Positions 48,801 through 58,505 of a stretch of DNA of 64,000 nucleotides are shown piece after piece; position 1 is the first letter of the stretch; every line of letters begins with the position of its first letter. The stretch is from Larimichthys crocea (Eukaryota > Chordata > Actinopteri > Sciaenidae). Under the pieces are notes generated by a model that saw only the letters and a program-made list of their open reading frames with translations, was not told where the DNA came from and made no database searches. Both the position numbers and the translations under genes were made by a program. The DNA is taken from contig NC_040027.1 in assembly GCF_000972845.2 (NCBI RefSeq), positions 15,281,423 to 15,345,422 on the forward strand. The letters are read 5' to 3'.

Positions 48801-51800
48801 TGTCAGGGGACTTGGAACAGCAGGTCAGTATTACCACAGAGACTCCCTCAGACTTTTAGTGAAAAGTTTGTACTTTCTGCCGTGAAATGTGAAGTGTGCA
48901 ACACTAGATGTAGTTAGCATAATTTACACCCCTGACACCTGTCATCGAAACTGGATAAAAATAAAATCACAGTTGAAGCTGTGAGTGTAGCTGTAAAGTG
49001 TAGCTCCATCTTGTCCTAGCATACCATGCCATGAGACTGTTGGCTTGGAGGTCCTATAGTAATTCAAACTTCAGCTAACTAGTGACTGAGTGAGTGTCAA
49101 TCACAGACTTAATGGAAAATTTGGAGCCCCGAACAAAAAACCAGTGCAAGGTTGGTCACTTTTCTATTGACCCTGGATGCAGCAGTGAATTGTATAGAGG
49201 CAAAAAGTTTTGTGCTATAAATCATCATAAGATTTAAAGTTGCTTATTTTGTAAATGCCCCTGTTACCCTGTCCAACACACACAGTACCAGCTAAAATTA
49301 ATAATACAATTATTATTAAGGAGTTGATGGCAATCCCTTAAGAGGCGGTGGTCGTTAAAGAGCGGCATTATGTTACGTGTTAGTTAATTCTGTTTTTCCT
49401 TCATGTGTCCAGCTGAAAAAAGCCCTCGAGGACCTCGCTGAACTTCTAACAGAGAAGGAAGCGTTAGCCCAACGCTGTCAAGAGCTGGACATACAGGTAA
49501 ATGCAGAGCTTATACATACTTGCTAGTACATTTACATGATTAATTTCTAGCTGTCTAGCCTCACTGCCTTTTGTCTATTCCTACCCACACGGACACACGT
49601 ATCCCCGCGGTACAGTATAAACAGGAGTTGTGTAATTCGCTGTGATGCTTGGGTCTATTGTCTGGAGCTGCTGTGGCAGAAAGACTGCGGGCTCACAGTC
49701 TGGGCTGTGCTGGTCCCCACAGTGGCAACCAGTCCATGCTCTGCCACAGTTAGAAGGCCTCGCTCAGCACTGTGCAGGCAGGCTAAGTTTAGCACAGCCA
49801 CTGATCAACTGTTCAACTCTCGACAGATTGATTTGTTCTGTTTCCAGCCTTGCTCGTCTCTCGTCTCAGCGAGGTAAGTCCAACATGAACGACCATTTGG
49901 CAGAACTAAACCAATCTAAACCGGCTGCTCAAACTCTAACTCAGCTAACAGAAGGCTCGAGACAAGTCATGCTGTTTTTAATATTTTATGGTATTGTTCC
50001 AGTAATTCACTCGGGAACATCGGTCTGTCGTAATAACCTTTTTGTCGTCATCACATTATTTTGTAATGCTTCTTGGTCTGACTTGAAGGGTAGTTTAGAG
50101 GATAAGAGTGGAGTTGAAGACAGGTCTGTAGGCAGTAATTCAATATTATCTTTCATAGACTTTCAGTTTAATCCTTGAGATTATCATATCTTGCTGTGAA
50201 CTCAGAAAATAGGCAACACAATGAGCTCCAGAAGTTTCTTTCTTTTACATGGGTGACACATTTTGTTTATTGTAATGGGACACATGTTTCCAATATGATA
50301 TTGATTTTAACACAGCCTTAGTTATACATATAGTTTCCAAGGTTAGACATGATCCTACGGGTTGTTTTTTTTTATCTAGTATGTAGACTTTTCATCACGG
50401 ACTAATTGTCCAATGTCCGGCAGTAAATGGGGGGAATTGTTGGTTGAGAATTAAAATTAACTAACCGTGTATTAACATGTTTGCTTAAAGTGCTCTTTGT
50501 CTGCGCCCTGCCTCCAGCATGGATTAACTTCACTGTTTGCTTTAACAGCTGGGAGAGGAAGAGAGTTATCTGTAATGGACGGGCTGTGTCTTCCGATGTT
50601 CAGATTGTGACTCTGCTGCTTTGCATGGAATTAATTGACCAAAGAGAGACTTAACACATTCTCCCTGCTGACTTGACAATATGTTTCTTTTTTTGTATAT
50701 TTAATTCTTCTTAAAATTTAAATCACTTGTAAGAGTGGGTCTAAACCTTATTGTACCCGGACAGGTGGCTGGTCTACAAGAGGAACGGAACAGCTTATTG
50801 GCTGAGAATGACGTCCTGACAGACCGAGCCAATCAACTGGACACATTCGATGATCCAAGCACGCCCTCAGGGAGAAAACACAGCCAGTTGCAGCAGCAGT
50901 TCGAGACGCTGCAGGAGGAGAATTTCAGGTGCGTCTCTTTCTGCGTAAATGTGCTCAACCGTGGTTGTAGAAACCTGAACGATCATGCCTCTTTGCATCC
51001 TTTTTAGGCTGGAGGCCGCTAAGGATGATTACCGGATCCACTGTGAAGAGTTAGAGAAGCAGCTGATTGAGGTTCAGCACCGTAATGACGAGCTCACCAG
51101 CCTCGCAGAAGAATCTCGAGCTCTCAAAGATGAACTAGACGTTTTGAGGTTTGTGTGTGTGGGCTGGTGCTCTGCAACCGGTTGATTGGATTGAGTGTAC
51201 TTTGAGTGCAGACCACAAAAATAAACCAAGTGATAGAAAAAAAACAACCTTGACAGAATAAACAACTGTGGCTTTCTTTCTGCAAGGAACAGCATACAAA
51301 CAAACAAACATCTTTTGTTGCCTCCTGATGAGAGGCGGAGGTGGAGAGGGAAGGCCAACCGATGATTATCAGCATGATTAGCTCCTCTTGTTTGGTTAAG
51401 GGTGTGCTAATCAGTAAAATTAGCTGTTTTGTTAGTCTGGAATAAAATCAGCATACAAATGTCTGTACGCTGGCTCAGGTTGAAGTCTAGCATGAGTAAA
51501 AACTAAACTAAAATAAAAAGATTAGAGCCTAATCTTCTGTTATATCTAATATTTCTTTGTTCATGTTGTGCTCATACACTGTAGGAACTGCTCAGACCGA
51601 GTGGTGATGCTGGAGGCCTCAGTGGAAACATACAAGCGTAAACTGGAGAACCTGGGTGATCTGAAGAGGCAGATGAAGCTGCTGGAGGAGAATAACATGA
51701 CTTACATGCAGAACACTGTAAGCTTGGAGGAGGAGCTGCGCAAGGCCAACGCTGCCCGCGCACAGCTTGAGACGTACAAGAGACAGGTGAGTGATATGCA

Positions 51801-54106
51801 AAGCATGGCTGCTGGAAATTTTAAAAAAAAAGCAGATAGTAGTGATTATATTTAGTGGCATTCATTAGAAAAAGAATGTGTTAAATGTTGTTTTATCAGT
51901 CTACATATGTTTTCATTTCAGGTCCAGGAGCTACACAGGAAGTTGTCTGAGGAAACGAGGCGAGCGGACAACCTAGCCTTTGAGATGAAGAAGTTAGAGG
52001 AAAAGCACGAGACTGTGATGAAGGAGAAAGAGGTGCGACAGCGTTTGAAATGCATCAGGGTTTTTTTTATTTTATTTTAAACTCTAGCTGTGGTAAACAT
52101 CCTTCACTAACGTTTTGTCTGTTTAAAATCTCTTCCCCTCCACTAGAGGATCATTATCGAGAAAGAGTCTCTGAAGGAGATCAACGAGGAGCTGCGATGC
52201 ACTCAGGCTCAACAGCACCAGCTCTTCCAAGCAGGTGTGTTATGTTATCATATCTGATAATAATGATATTGCTTAGCCACTTTGCTATTCTAAAGTGAAC
52301 ATATCTTTTTTTTTTTCCATGTAGGGATGCTTCCTTCTGGCAGCCCCAGTCATGATAACCTGGCAGCTGAATTAATTCCCATTGAGTACAGGTAATACCG
52401 CTTCTGACGGTGTGTTTACTTTCTGCTCCAGTTTGGTATGCGTGCATGCAAACAGTCTTTGTATGTGTGATTTGTTCAGAGAAAAGTTCATCAGGCTGCA
52501 GCATGAGAACAAGATGCTGAGAGTGCAGCAGGAAGAGTGTGAGAGGGAGAAGATCGCTGCACTGCAGGCTCAGCTGGAGGAGGCACATAAGACACGCAGC
52601 GAACTGGACACCGAGAACAGGTGAACAGAGCTAAACTCTCTTTGTGCGGCAGCATCAGATCGATGTGATGGAGCTTCTTTCCCTACATAGTCAACAACTG
52701 CTCTGCTGTTTAGCTGTGTTATGTTTGCATTGTGTCCAATTTTTTTGTTTTCACCCTCTTCATCATGATCACTCCGCAGACTGAGTCGAGAGCGGGTCAC
52801 CGAGCTGCAACAGCAGGTCGAGGACCTCCAGAAGGCTCTGCAGAGTCAGGCGGACAAACCTGACGATGTGAGTGTGCCAAGAGCACTGGCAGCAATACAG
52901 AGAAAATGTCCCACACAGTTAATCTTATTAAGATGTTTAGACTTTGTGCTGACATGGCATTATGAAATCATGTTTGTTTACTTTTCTGATTCAGAGTGTT
53001 TTTTTATTTGTTTGTAGAAGCTTTAAATTTTTATTTTTTACTTTTTCTCAGTCGAACCTGAAGCGGAAACTCGATGCACACATGTAAGTATGAACTGTGT
53101 GTCAATTATTGGTCAGTTGAGACATGTAAAATGTAAAATGAACTGTGTTCTCCAGTTGAAGAAGGTAAAGACACAGTATTTGTGTCCTCAGGGTCCAGCT
53201 CAACGAAGCTCAGGACGAAATCATGAAGAAGAAAGAGCTGCTGGAGGACCTTCAGCCTGACAACACTCAGAATTGTAAGTCTTACCGCAGTCTGGTTTTG
53301 TCAGTAGGACACAACCATTGCAACCTCAGGAGTGGAAAATGTAACCTTGTGCATAAAATGCAACGGCGCAATATGACCTCCATAATTTCTTCCGTGTGCC
53401 TCTAAGCCTTGAAACTGGATGAGCTGATGGCCGCTCTGAAGAAGAAGGATGATGACATGAGGGCCATGGAAGAGAGGTACAAAATGTACCTGGAGAAGGC
53501 TCGCAATGTGAGTGATGAGAATGTTCCTCTTTTTTTCTTTTGGTTTTTCAAAAATACAAAGTTGCGTCCAGTTTGATCTGACTTGTATTCCTTTCTTTTC
53601 CTGCTCGTAGGTGATCCGTGCGCTGGATCCAAAGCTAAATCCAGCCACCGCTGAGATCCAAGCTCTGAGGAACCAGTTAGCAGATCGGGACAAGCAGATT
53701 CTCAACCTGGAGGTAAATCTGCCTTTTTTTTATCGCTCCCAGTGTTTCAGAATGTTTTCAAACTTCACTCATATTTGGTCGATTTGCTTCTGTAGCGTCA
53801 ATGTGAGCAAGCCAGACTGAGAGAGTATGAGGAGAAACTAATCGTCACAGCATGGTACAACAAGGTAAGATGAAATCACTACAAATTTACATCCTGCCTT
53901 TCATGAAACCCAGCATATACTACAAATCTGTCTCTCTTCATCTTCAGAGTCTGAACTTTCAGAAGCTGGCGATTGAATCACGTCTCGGTGGCTGCACCTC
54001 GTCCATGGTGTCACCCGCTCAGTCTTTCTTGTCCCAGCAGCGGCAAGTCTCAAATGCCCCACGGCGGGCACTTTCCATCAGCGTGCCTGCCACTACCTCC
54101 AAGTAG
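42809..54106 (+). CDS. hook1: Hook microtubule-tethering protein 1, 22 coding exons, 716 aa
   Basis: Cytosolic dynein activating adaptor linking endosomes to microtubules as part of the FTS-Hook-FHIP complex. Exons: 42809-42853, 46460-46545, 47247-47319, 47861-47911, 48066-48198, 48518-48585, 48761-48823, 49413-49496, 50765-50928, 51008-51148, 51585-51786, 51922-52032, 52147-52234, 52325-52391, 52480-52620, 52780-52867, 53052-53083, 53192-53274, 53407-53507, 53611-53712, 53796-53864, 53948-54106. They join in frame to 716 aa (human 728). Residues 1 to about 160 are the Hook/CH-like domain (SDPVELGRLLQLVLGCAV, MTLEESVQHVVMTAIQE). From about 170 to 640 is Glu/Lys/Gln-rich heptad coiled coil (LEAAKDDYRIHCEELEKQL). 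The C-terminus has ALDPKLNPATAEI and EEKLIVTAWYNKSLNFQKL, close to human HOOK1. The reading frame is open upstream to 42698 but has no earlier ATG, so the start is at 42809. One exon is only 32 nt. Confidence 0.95.
43600..43746. repeat. Four-copy 36-38 bp minisatellite with palindromic core
   Basis: Units start at 43600, 43638, 43674 and 43712. Each holds ttacagagaaaaggctcct followed by a gaggagctctaacagttg segment. In the first two copies the core GCTCCTCGAGGAGC is a perfect 14-bp palindrome; in the last two it is CTCCAGGAG. It lies in HOOK1 intron 1. Confidence 0.9.
43970..45270. repeat. Degenerate 0.4-0.6 kb repeats in HOOK1 intron 1
   Basis: The motif aatgactgtagaacaacagt recurs at about 44222, 44691 and (shortened) 45047, with a variant at 44002. 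It is accompanied each time by some of gtgtgacacacatacc, ggttagatgaagtct, taataccatggtgtaaaa and tactggcatcaaaatata in a similar order. These are about three diverged copies of one unit, one interrupted by another dispersed repeat at 44391-44690. Confidence 0.7.
44391..44690. repeat. Dispersed teleost repeat fragment (tatagcacctttcatacag type)
   Basis: Starts with ttatttatatagcacctttc followed by gcccaaagtgcttcacag and an A-rich tail region with many aaaca/aaata units. I recall this pattern as very common in fish genomes. The family was not identified and no library was searched. Confidence 0.5.
45543..45800 (+). mobile_element. SINE-like dispersed repeat (tRNA-type A-box head)
   Basis: Begins gggcggtacgatggtgcagt followed by ggttagcac, close to a Pol III A box. 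It continues with gtttgcatgttctcctcg, gggtactccgacttcctccc and gtgatgaactggcgac, the order seen in a highly repeated teleost element. The B box is degraded and the copy is old. It lies in HOOK1 intron 1. Confidence 0.55.
46411..46439. repeat. (GAT)n microsatellite in HOOK1 intron 1
   Basis: Nine to ten TGA/GAT units, ending 20 bp before the acceptor of the second HOOK1 coding exon (exon starts at 46460). Confidence 0.9.
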
Positions 54107-55690
54107 ACCTTGTCGTAGAGCCAAATGTCTCACTTTTATTCAGTTAAGGGGAAAAAGAATCACTCCCTCCCACCTGTGAGCACTCAAGTGACCTTAAACA
54201 CATCTGCTCTCAGCGCTTGGGGCGAGGGGGGTTCACAGATGAGCTGATTGGGATCAAAGCACTTATCAATCACAACCCACCTGAGGTTATAACCTACTGT
54301 CCCACAGGCTGACTTCTGCATAGAACATGAACCCACAACCTGTGTCAACCTCACTAGTTCGAGTAGCGCGCACTATCCCAAGCATAGATTAAGAGAATGT
54401 CCCCAATCTGCCCTGTTTGCTTTACCAACTGCAGAATCAGCTGAATACTTCACTCTTTTATATCCTGTCATGTTGTGCACCTGATCAGGAATGAGACAAG
54501 TTAAATGAATGCTTAATTATTCTATTCAAAATCGTAGCCCATAATATATGAATGAACATATAATATATATATACACGAATGTGATTTTTAAAAAAGGGTT
54601 AACTGAATGCTAAAGCCAGCTAAATGTAATTTCAGATGATTGTTGGTGTGTGGGGAAATCTGTACCATCATACTATGCAGGTAAGGGTAAGGAAATAAAG
54701 TTATCAGGAGGCAGACTGATGAAAAAAACAAACTGAGAAAATGATTGCTATATTTGGTGCTGGCCACCAACTGCTTTTGAGCGTCAAACATCAGTCACTT
54801 AATAACAACAAGCCCATCACAAAGCTGTGAAAATAAATCATATTAAGTAAAATCAACCTCTGAGGTGCTGCAACAACAAATCCTACTCAAGATATCCAGG
54901 ACTAGTGTATTTATCGTGTATTTTCTATACTCCTAAAGTGTGATTTGACTTCCTTACTGGCAGCATGCTCTAAAACGGACAGGCCTTTCTATTCACTGAA
55001 TCTCGAAGCTAATTTAGTAGTGAGTAATCAAGTCTATTATCTATGAAGTTGTACAACTGTAATGTAAACATGATTTGAACACCAGCTTCTGATTCAAATG
55101 TCAGAACCAGGTTAAGCTTTCTTCAAGTATCTGCAAATTGTAACTGGAGAATTTTAAGTACTGTAGTCGATATTGTATTTAATCACGGACATGTTTTTCA
55201 GGCTGTTTTAGTGTCGGTGGAGGTTCAGAGTGAAGAGCGCTGTAAAGAGGTGTTTTCTTTGATATGGTGTGTTCTTGGCTGTCCGGCCGTATGGAGTCTT
55301 AAGTTAAGCTGCACTAGTTTCACAACATGAAATGGCTGTTTATTGCCTTGTCCCTCTGTACGTTTGCAATAACACTAAAGAGCTATTTTGTCATTTTGTT
55401 TTGCCATTCGTGATCAATAGATGTATGTCACAGCGCTTTTACTTTCCTTTGCAGTGGATGATTCTTGTAGATTGCTGATTTAAAAGCTGTGTCATTTATA
55501 TGAGAATAAGAAGTACGATCAAACGTAGCACAGCACAGAAACTACATGTGTAGTGTTATATGTTTGTCTGTAAACGAAGGAAAAAAGTGAGGAAGGCATT
55601 ATGAATTTTCAGGAATTTAAGGAGTTAAACATTTTAAATCCTTTGGTCTTCTTGTGAATGAATAAATTCTTTTTCTAAAAAGGTGTGTTT
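54107..55690 (+). other. hook1: HOOK1 3' UTR and polyadenylation signals
   Basis: No other gene was recognised after the HOOK1 stop. AATAAA occurs at 54694-54699 and 55661-55666; the second would give a 3' UTR of about 1.6 kb. The last roughly 450 bp (from about 55200) reappears in reverse orientation at about 61917-62275 and in part in forward orientation at about 62611-62840, so the 3' UTR end belongs to the duplicated CYP2 unit. Confidence 0.6.
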
Positions 55691-55794
55691 TTACATTGAG
55701 TAGTATCAATCTCAGTTTGGGTCCAAAGATGGAAAAACACGAAACCAAAGCATAAAATCATCAAGTTTAATGTGGCTGTCTTGGCTGACCCTCC

Positions 55795-56085
55795 TTTTCA
55801 CATTTCGTGGAGGAAGGAAAACAGTACCTGTCGAGTGGCAGGGGTGGTGGTTCCCATTTTCAAAATTGGAACCAGAAGGTGTGTGCGAATTATTGGGGTA
55901 TCACAATGCTAAGTCTCCTCAAGAAAATGTGTTCTAGGGTGCTGGAGAGAAGGCTTTGACCAAACGTCGAACTACCAGGTACTCGCTCTTTTTTTTTGCA
56001 GATGATGTGGTTCTGTTGGCTTCATCAGATTGTGACCTTCAGCATGCACTGGGGAAATTTAGAATGTGAAACGACCGAGATGAGA
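55795..56085 (+). mobile_element. Internally deleted LINE (non-LTR) reverse transcriptase remnant
   Basis: The plus strand reads GVVVPIFKIGTRR then a broken NYRGI-like segment and a region similar to LLSLPGKVYARVLERR (about 55815-55960). After a gap it gives FADDVVLLASSDCDLQHALG at 55995-56054. The FADD box is the reverse transcriptase active-site motif of non-LTR elements. Frame breaks show it is dead. Confidence 0.8.
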
Positions 56086-56233
56086 GTAACAAACGAACAG
56101 GTCCTCAGTACATGAGGCAATCATACAACAGAGAAAGGTTAACATTTACTACAGCTTTCTCTCCTAAAGTGTCTTACTATGTCTTATCTGTTATTGGTTG
56201 GATATAAAATGATTCAGTGATCTGTTGCATGAT

Positions 56234-57664
56234 TCAGCGAACATTAGCATAAACCTTGAAGGGGTGTGGTACACGTGTACTTCCAGTAACTCCTGTGCTC
56301 AGCTCTACTCCATCAGGAACAGAAAAGGAGAACTTCTGTAGCAACCCGACCAAAAACAGGAACAGCTTGGCGAGGCCTTTTCCAAGACACACACGTTTCC
56401 CTGAAGAGTCCACAAACACATTTTAGGTTTCAGAGCTCAGGATTAAACATATGTTCTATTTCAGATCATGCCTTATGATTGAGGTGAATGTGGTTTACCT
56501 GCAGAGAAAGGCAGCAGAGCTTCTCCCTTCACAAACTTTCCCTCAGCATCTAAAAAGTGTCCTGGGTTGAAGCTGTCTGGAGTCTCCCATTCAGTCTTGT
56601 CGAACAGCACAGAGGTCAGGCTGGGCCACAAAGATGTACCCTCAAATTCAAAATCTGTAGGTTAACACTAAGCATTGCTGCAACAACAACACTTTTTCAT
56701 TCCTTACATTTTCAAGAGGTAATCCTGTCAAGACTTAAAAATAACTGTATTTTAAATGCACCTTAGGTATGAAGTAACTGCTCAGTGTCGTGTCCTTGGC
56801 AGCCACTCTGTCCATTGAGTTATGTAAGGTAGACAAGGCAAAGCATCGCTGTCTCTTCCATGTTTCACCATTGCTCTTGAACAAACCACCTAGATACAAG
56901 CATGCAGGGACAATTGGATTAGTCTGCACAGCATGAGACAATAGAAAGAGAGATTTGTACACCTGAGGTTCCTGAGTAACATCTATCCATGAGTGGATCG
57001 TACGGTCGATCTACAAAGTTTTCTGCTTGTGTGATGATGGCTTCCTTCACCATCTTGTACCCAGACACAAACACCATCTTTTCACCGCCAAGGCGAATGC
57101 TGAACACATTCCCATAGACGTCAGCCAGCTGAGGACAATACAACCAGGAACAAACACAAAAAGTTACTGCAGCATGTGAACTTTGTCATTGTTCAAAAAC
57201 AAAACTTAAACTGATACATGCTTAGAGGTCAGATTTGTATTCAGAATTTACCCACCAGATGTCAGTATCTACCCATATTTTCTATATAATAAATCCATAT
57301 TTTTCAGATAGCAATTACACAGTGATCTTGAGCTGACTGTAAATTAAATGAAGCAAATTGATCAAGTTTTAATGTATTATAATGGCTCAATAAAATTCAC
57401 ATTTAAAAATGAAAATACGCACAGCAAAACTGTTTTAACATATATAAAACATAACTTAATAAAAGCCAAAATCTTCAAACTCAAGCTCCCTAAATCCACC
57501 TGTGTATTAAACTTTACCTTAGTAAAATAAATATGTGGATGTTTCATGTCCATACTGAAGAAGTTCCCCACAAAGGGAAGAGGGAACGGTCCTAGAGGAA
57601 AATTTGGAGGATTCTGGAAGAGCCCCTTGAGGTCAAAACTCAGCAAAAAGTTATAAAGCCACAT
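56234..57664 (-). pseudogene. CYP2J-like P450 copy A, internally deleted
   Basis: Sister of the intact copy B. Exons on the minus strand: 57664-57518, 57128-56963, 56889-56762, 56640-56499, 56400-56234. Compared with B, exon 1 lost 45 bp, removing the N-terminal membrane anchor. The middle exon joins the first part of B's exon 3 to the last part of B's exon 7, so about 230 residues are gone, including exons 4-6, the I-helix AGTETT and the K-helix ExxR. The last exon lost 6 bp and 3 bp. The heme loop FSAGKRVCLG remains. Every change is frame-neutral after splicing, so the exons still join into an open frame of 249 aa. It cannot fold as a normal P450. Called a pseudogene, although transcription or a short product is not excluded. 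Confidence 0.85.
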
Positions 57665-58505
57665 CGTTAGAGAGTTAAACCAGCAGCAGAAGGAAAGTCT
57701 GAGCTCTTCTTCTGCCTCACTCGAAACTCCAGTTTATGCTTGATCGAACCCTTTTGTGTTCTAAGCACTCAAATTACAGGACCGACGACTGAAAAAGGAA
57801 AACATATCAGTAATTGAGTCCGTATAAAGGTGTGCCTGACAGTGTTTTTACATAACCAGCTGCAGGTACACCTACTTTCCCTTAACAAGACCTCTGCCAT
57901 AGGATAAAACCTGATATGTTTACTGTCATTTGGTATTAAACATGTCTTGTTTTCATCATTCTGAACTTTCAAAGTTAGCTTTTCAGTAATAACTCCCCAA
58001 CTTTAGTATATGTGACACTGGTTAGTTTAGTCACAGTGTTTGGAGAGTATTGAAAATTGTGTAAAAACAGGTCTTCATCTGAACCCATATAATATATGAC
58101 TGACATTTCTCTCTAAGAGACTAAATCCTCTTCTTCTGATTGTTATTTATATGCAGTGGCACAATGGTTTAATTAGATACCTTTTATTCCCACTGCACTT
58201 TGTACCGTTTTTACCATTTTGTTAATCAGGCAACATGTTGTTAGGTACTTCAGGTTTTATTCTATGACAGAGGTCTTGTTTGCCAAGGGAAAGTAGGTGT
58301 GTCTGCAGCTGGTTATGTAAAAACACTATCACACACACCTTTGTACAGACTCAGATATACTGATATGTTTTCCTTTTTCAGTCGTCGGTCCTGTAATTTG
58401 AGTGCTTAGAACACAAAAGGGTTCGATCAAGCATAAACTGGAGTTTCAAGTGAGGCAGAAGAAGCGCTCAGACCTTCCTTCTGCTGCTGGTTTAACTCTC
58501 TAACA
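57665..58505. promoter_or_regulatory. Head-to-head inverted-repeat intergene of CYP2 copies A and B
   Basis: About 240 bp immediately upstream of copy A (57665 to about 57905) and of copy B (about 58262 to 58505) are reverse complements at roughly 90% identity. They include blocks around cagtcgtcggtcctgtaatt and gcagctggttatgtaaaaac. About 355 bp of unrelated spacer lies between. Both genes therefore kept the same ancestral promoter. No TATA box was assigned with confidence. Confidence 0.75.

Noticed and set aside
49642..50178. 178-codon open frame on the plus strand inside HOOK1 intron 8
   Set aside because: No recognisable domain, mixed composition, no splice-consistent link to HOOK1. A frame of this length is expected by chance now and then in 64 kb read in six frames.
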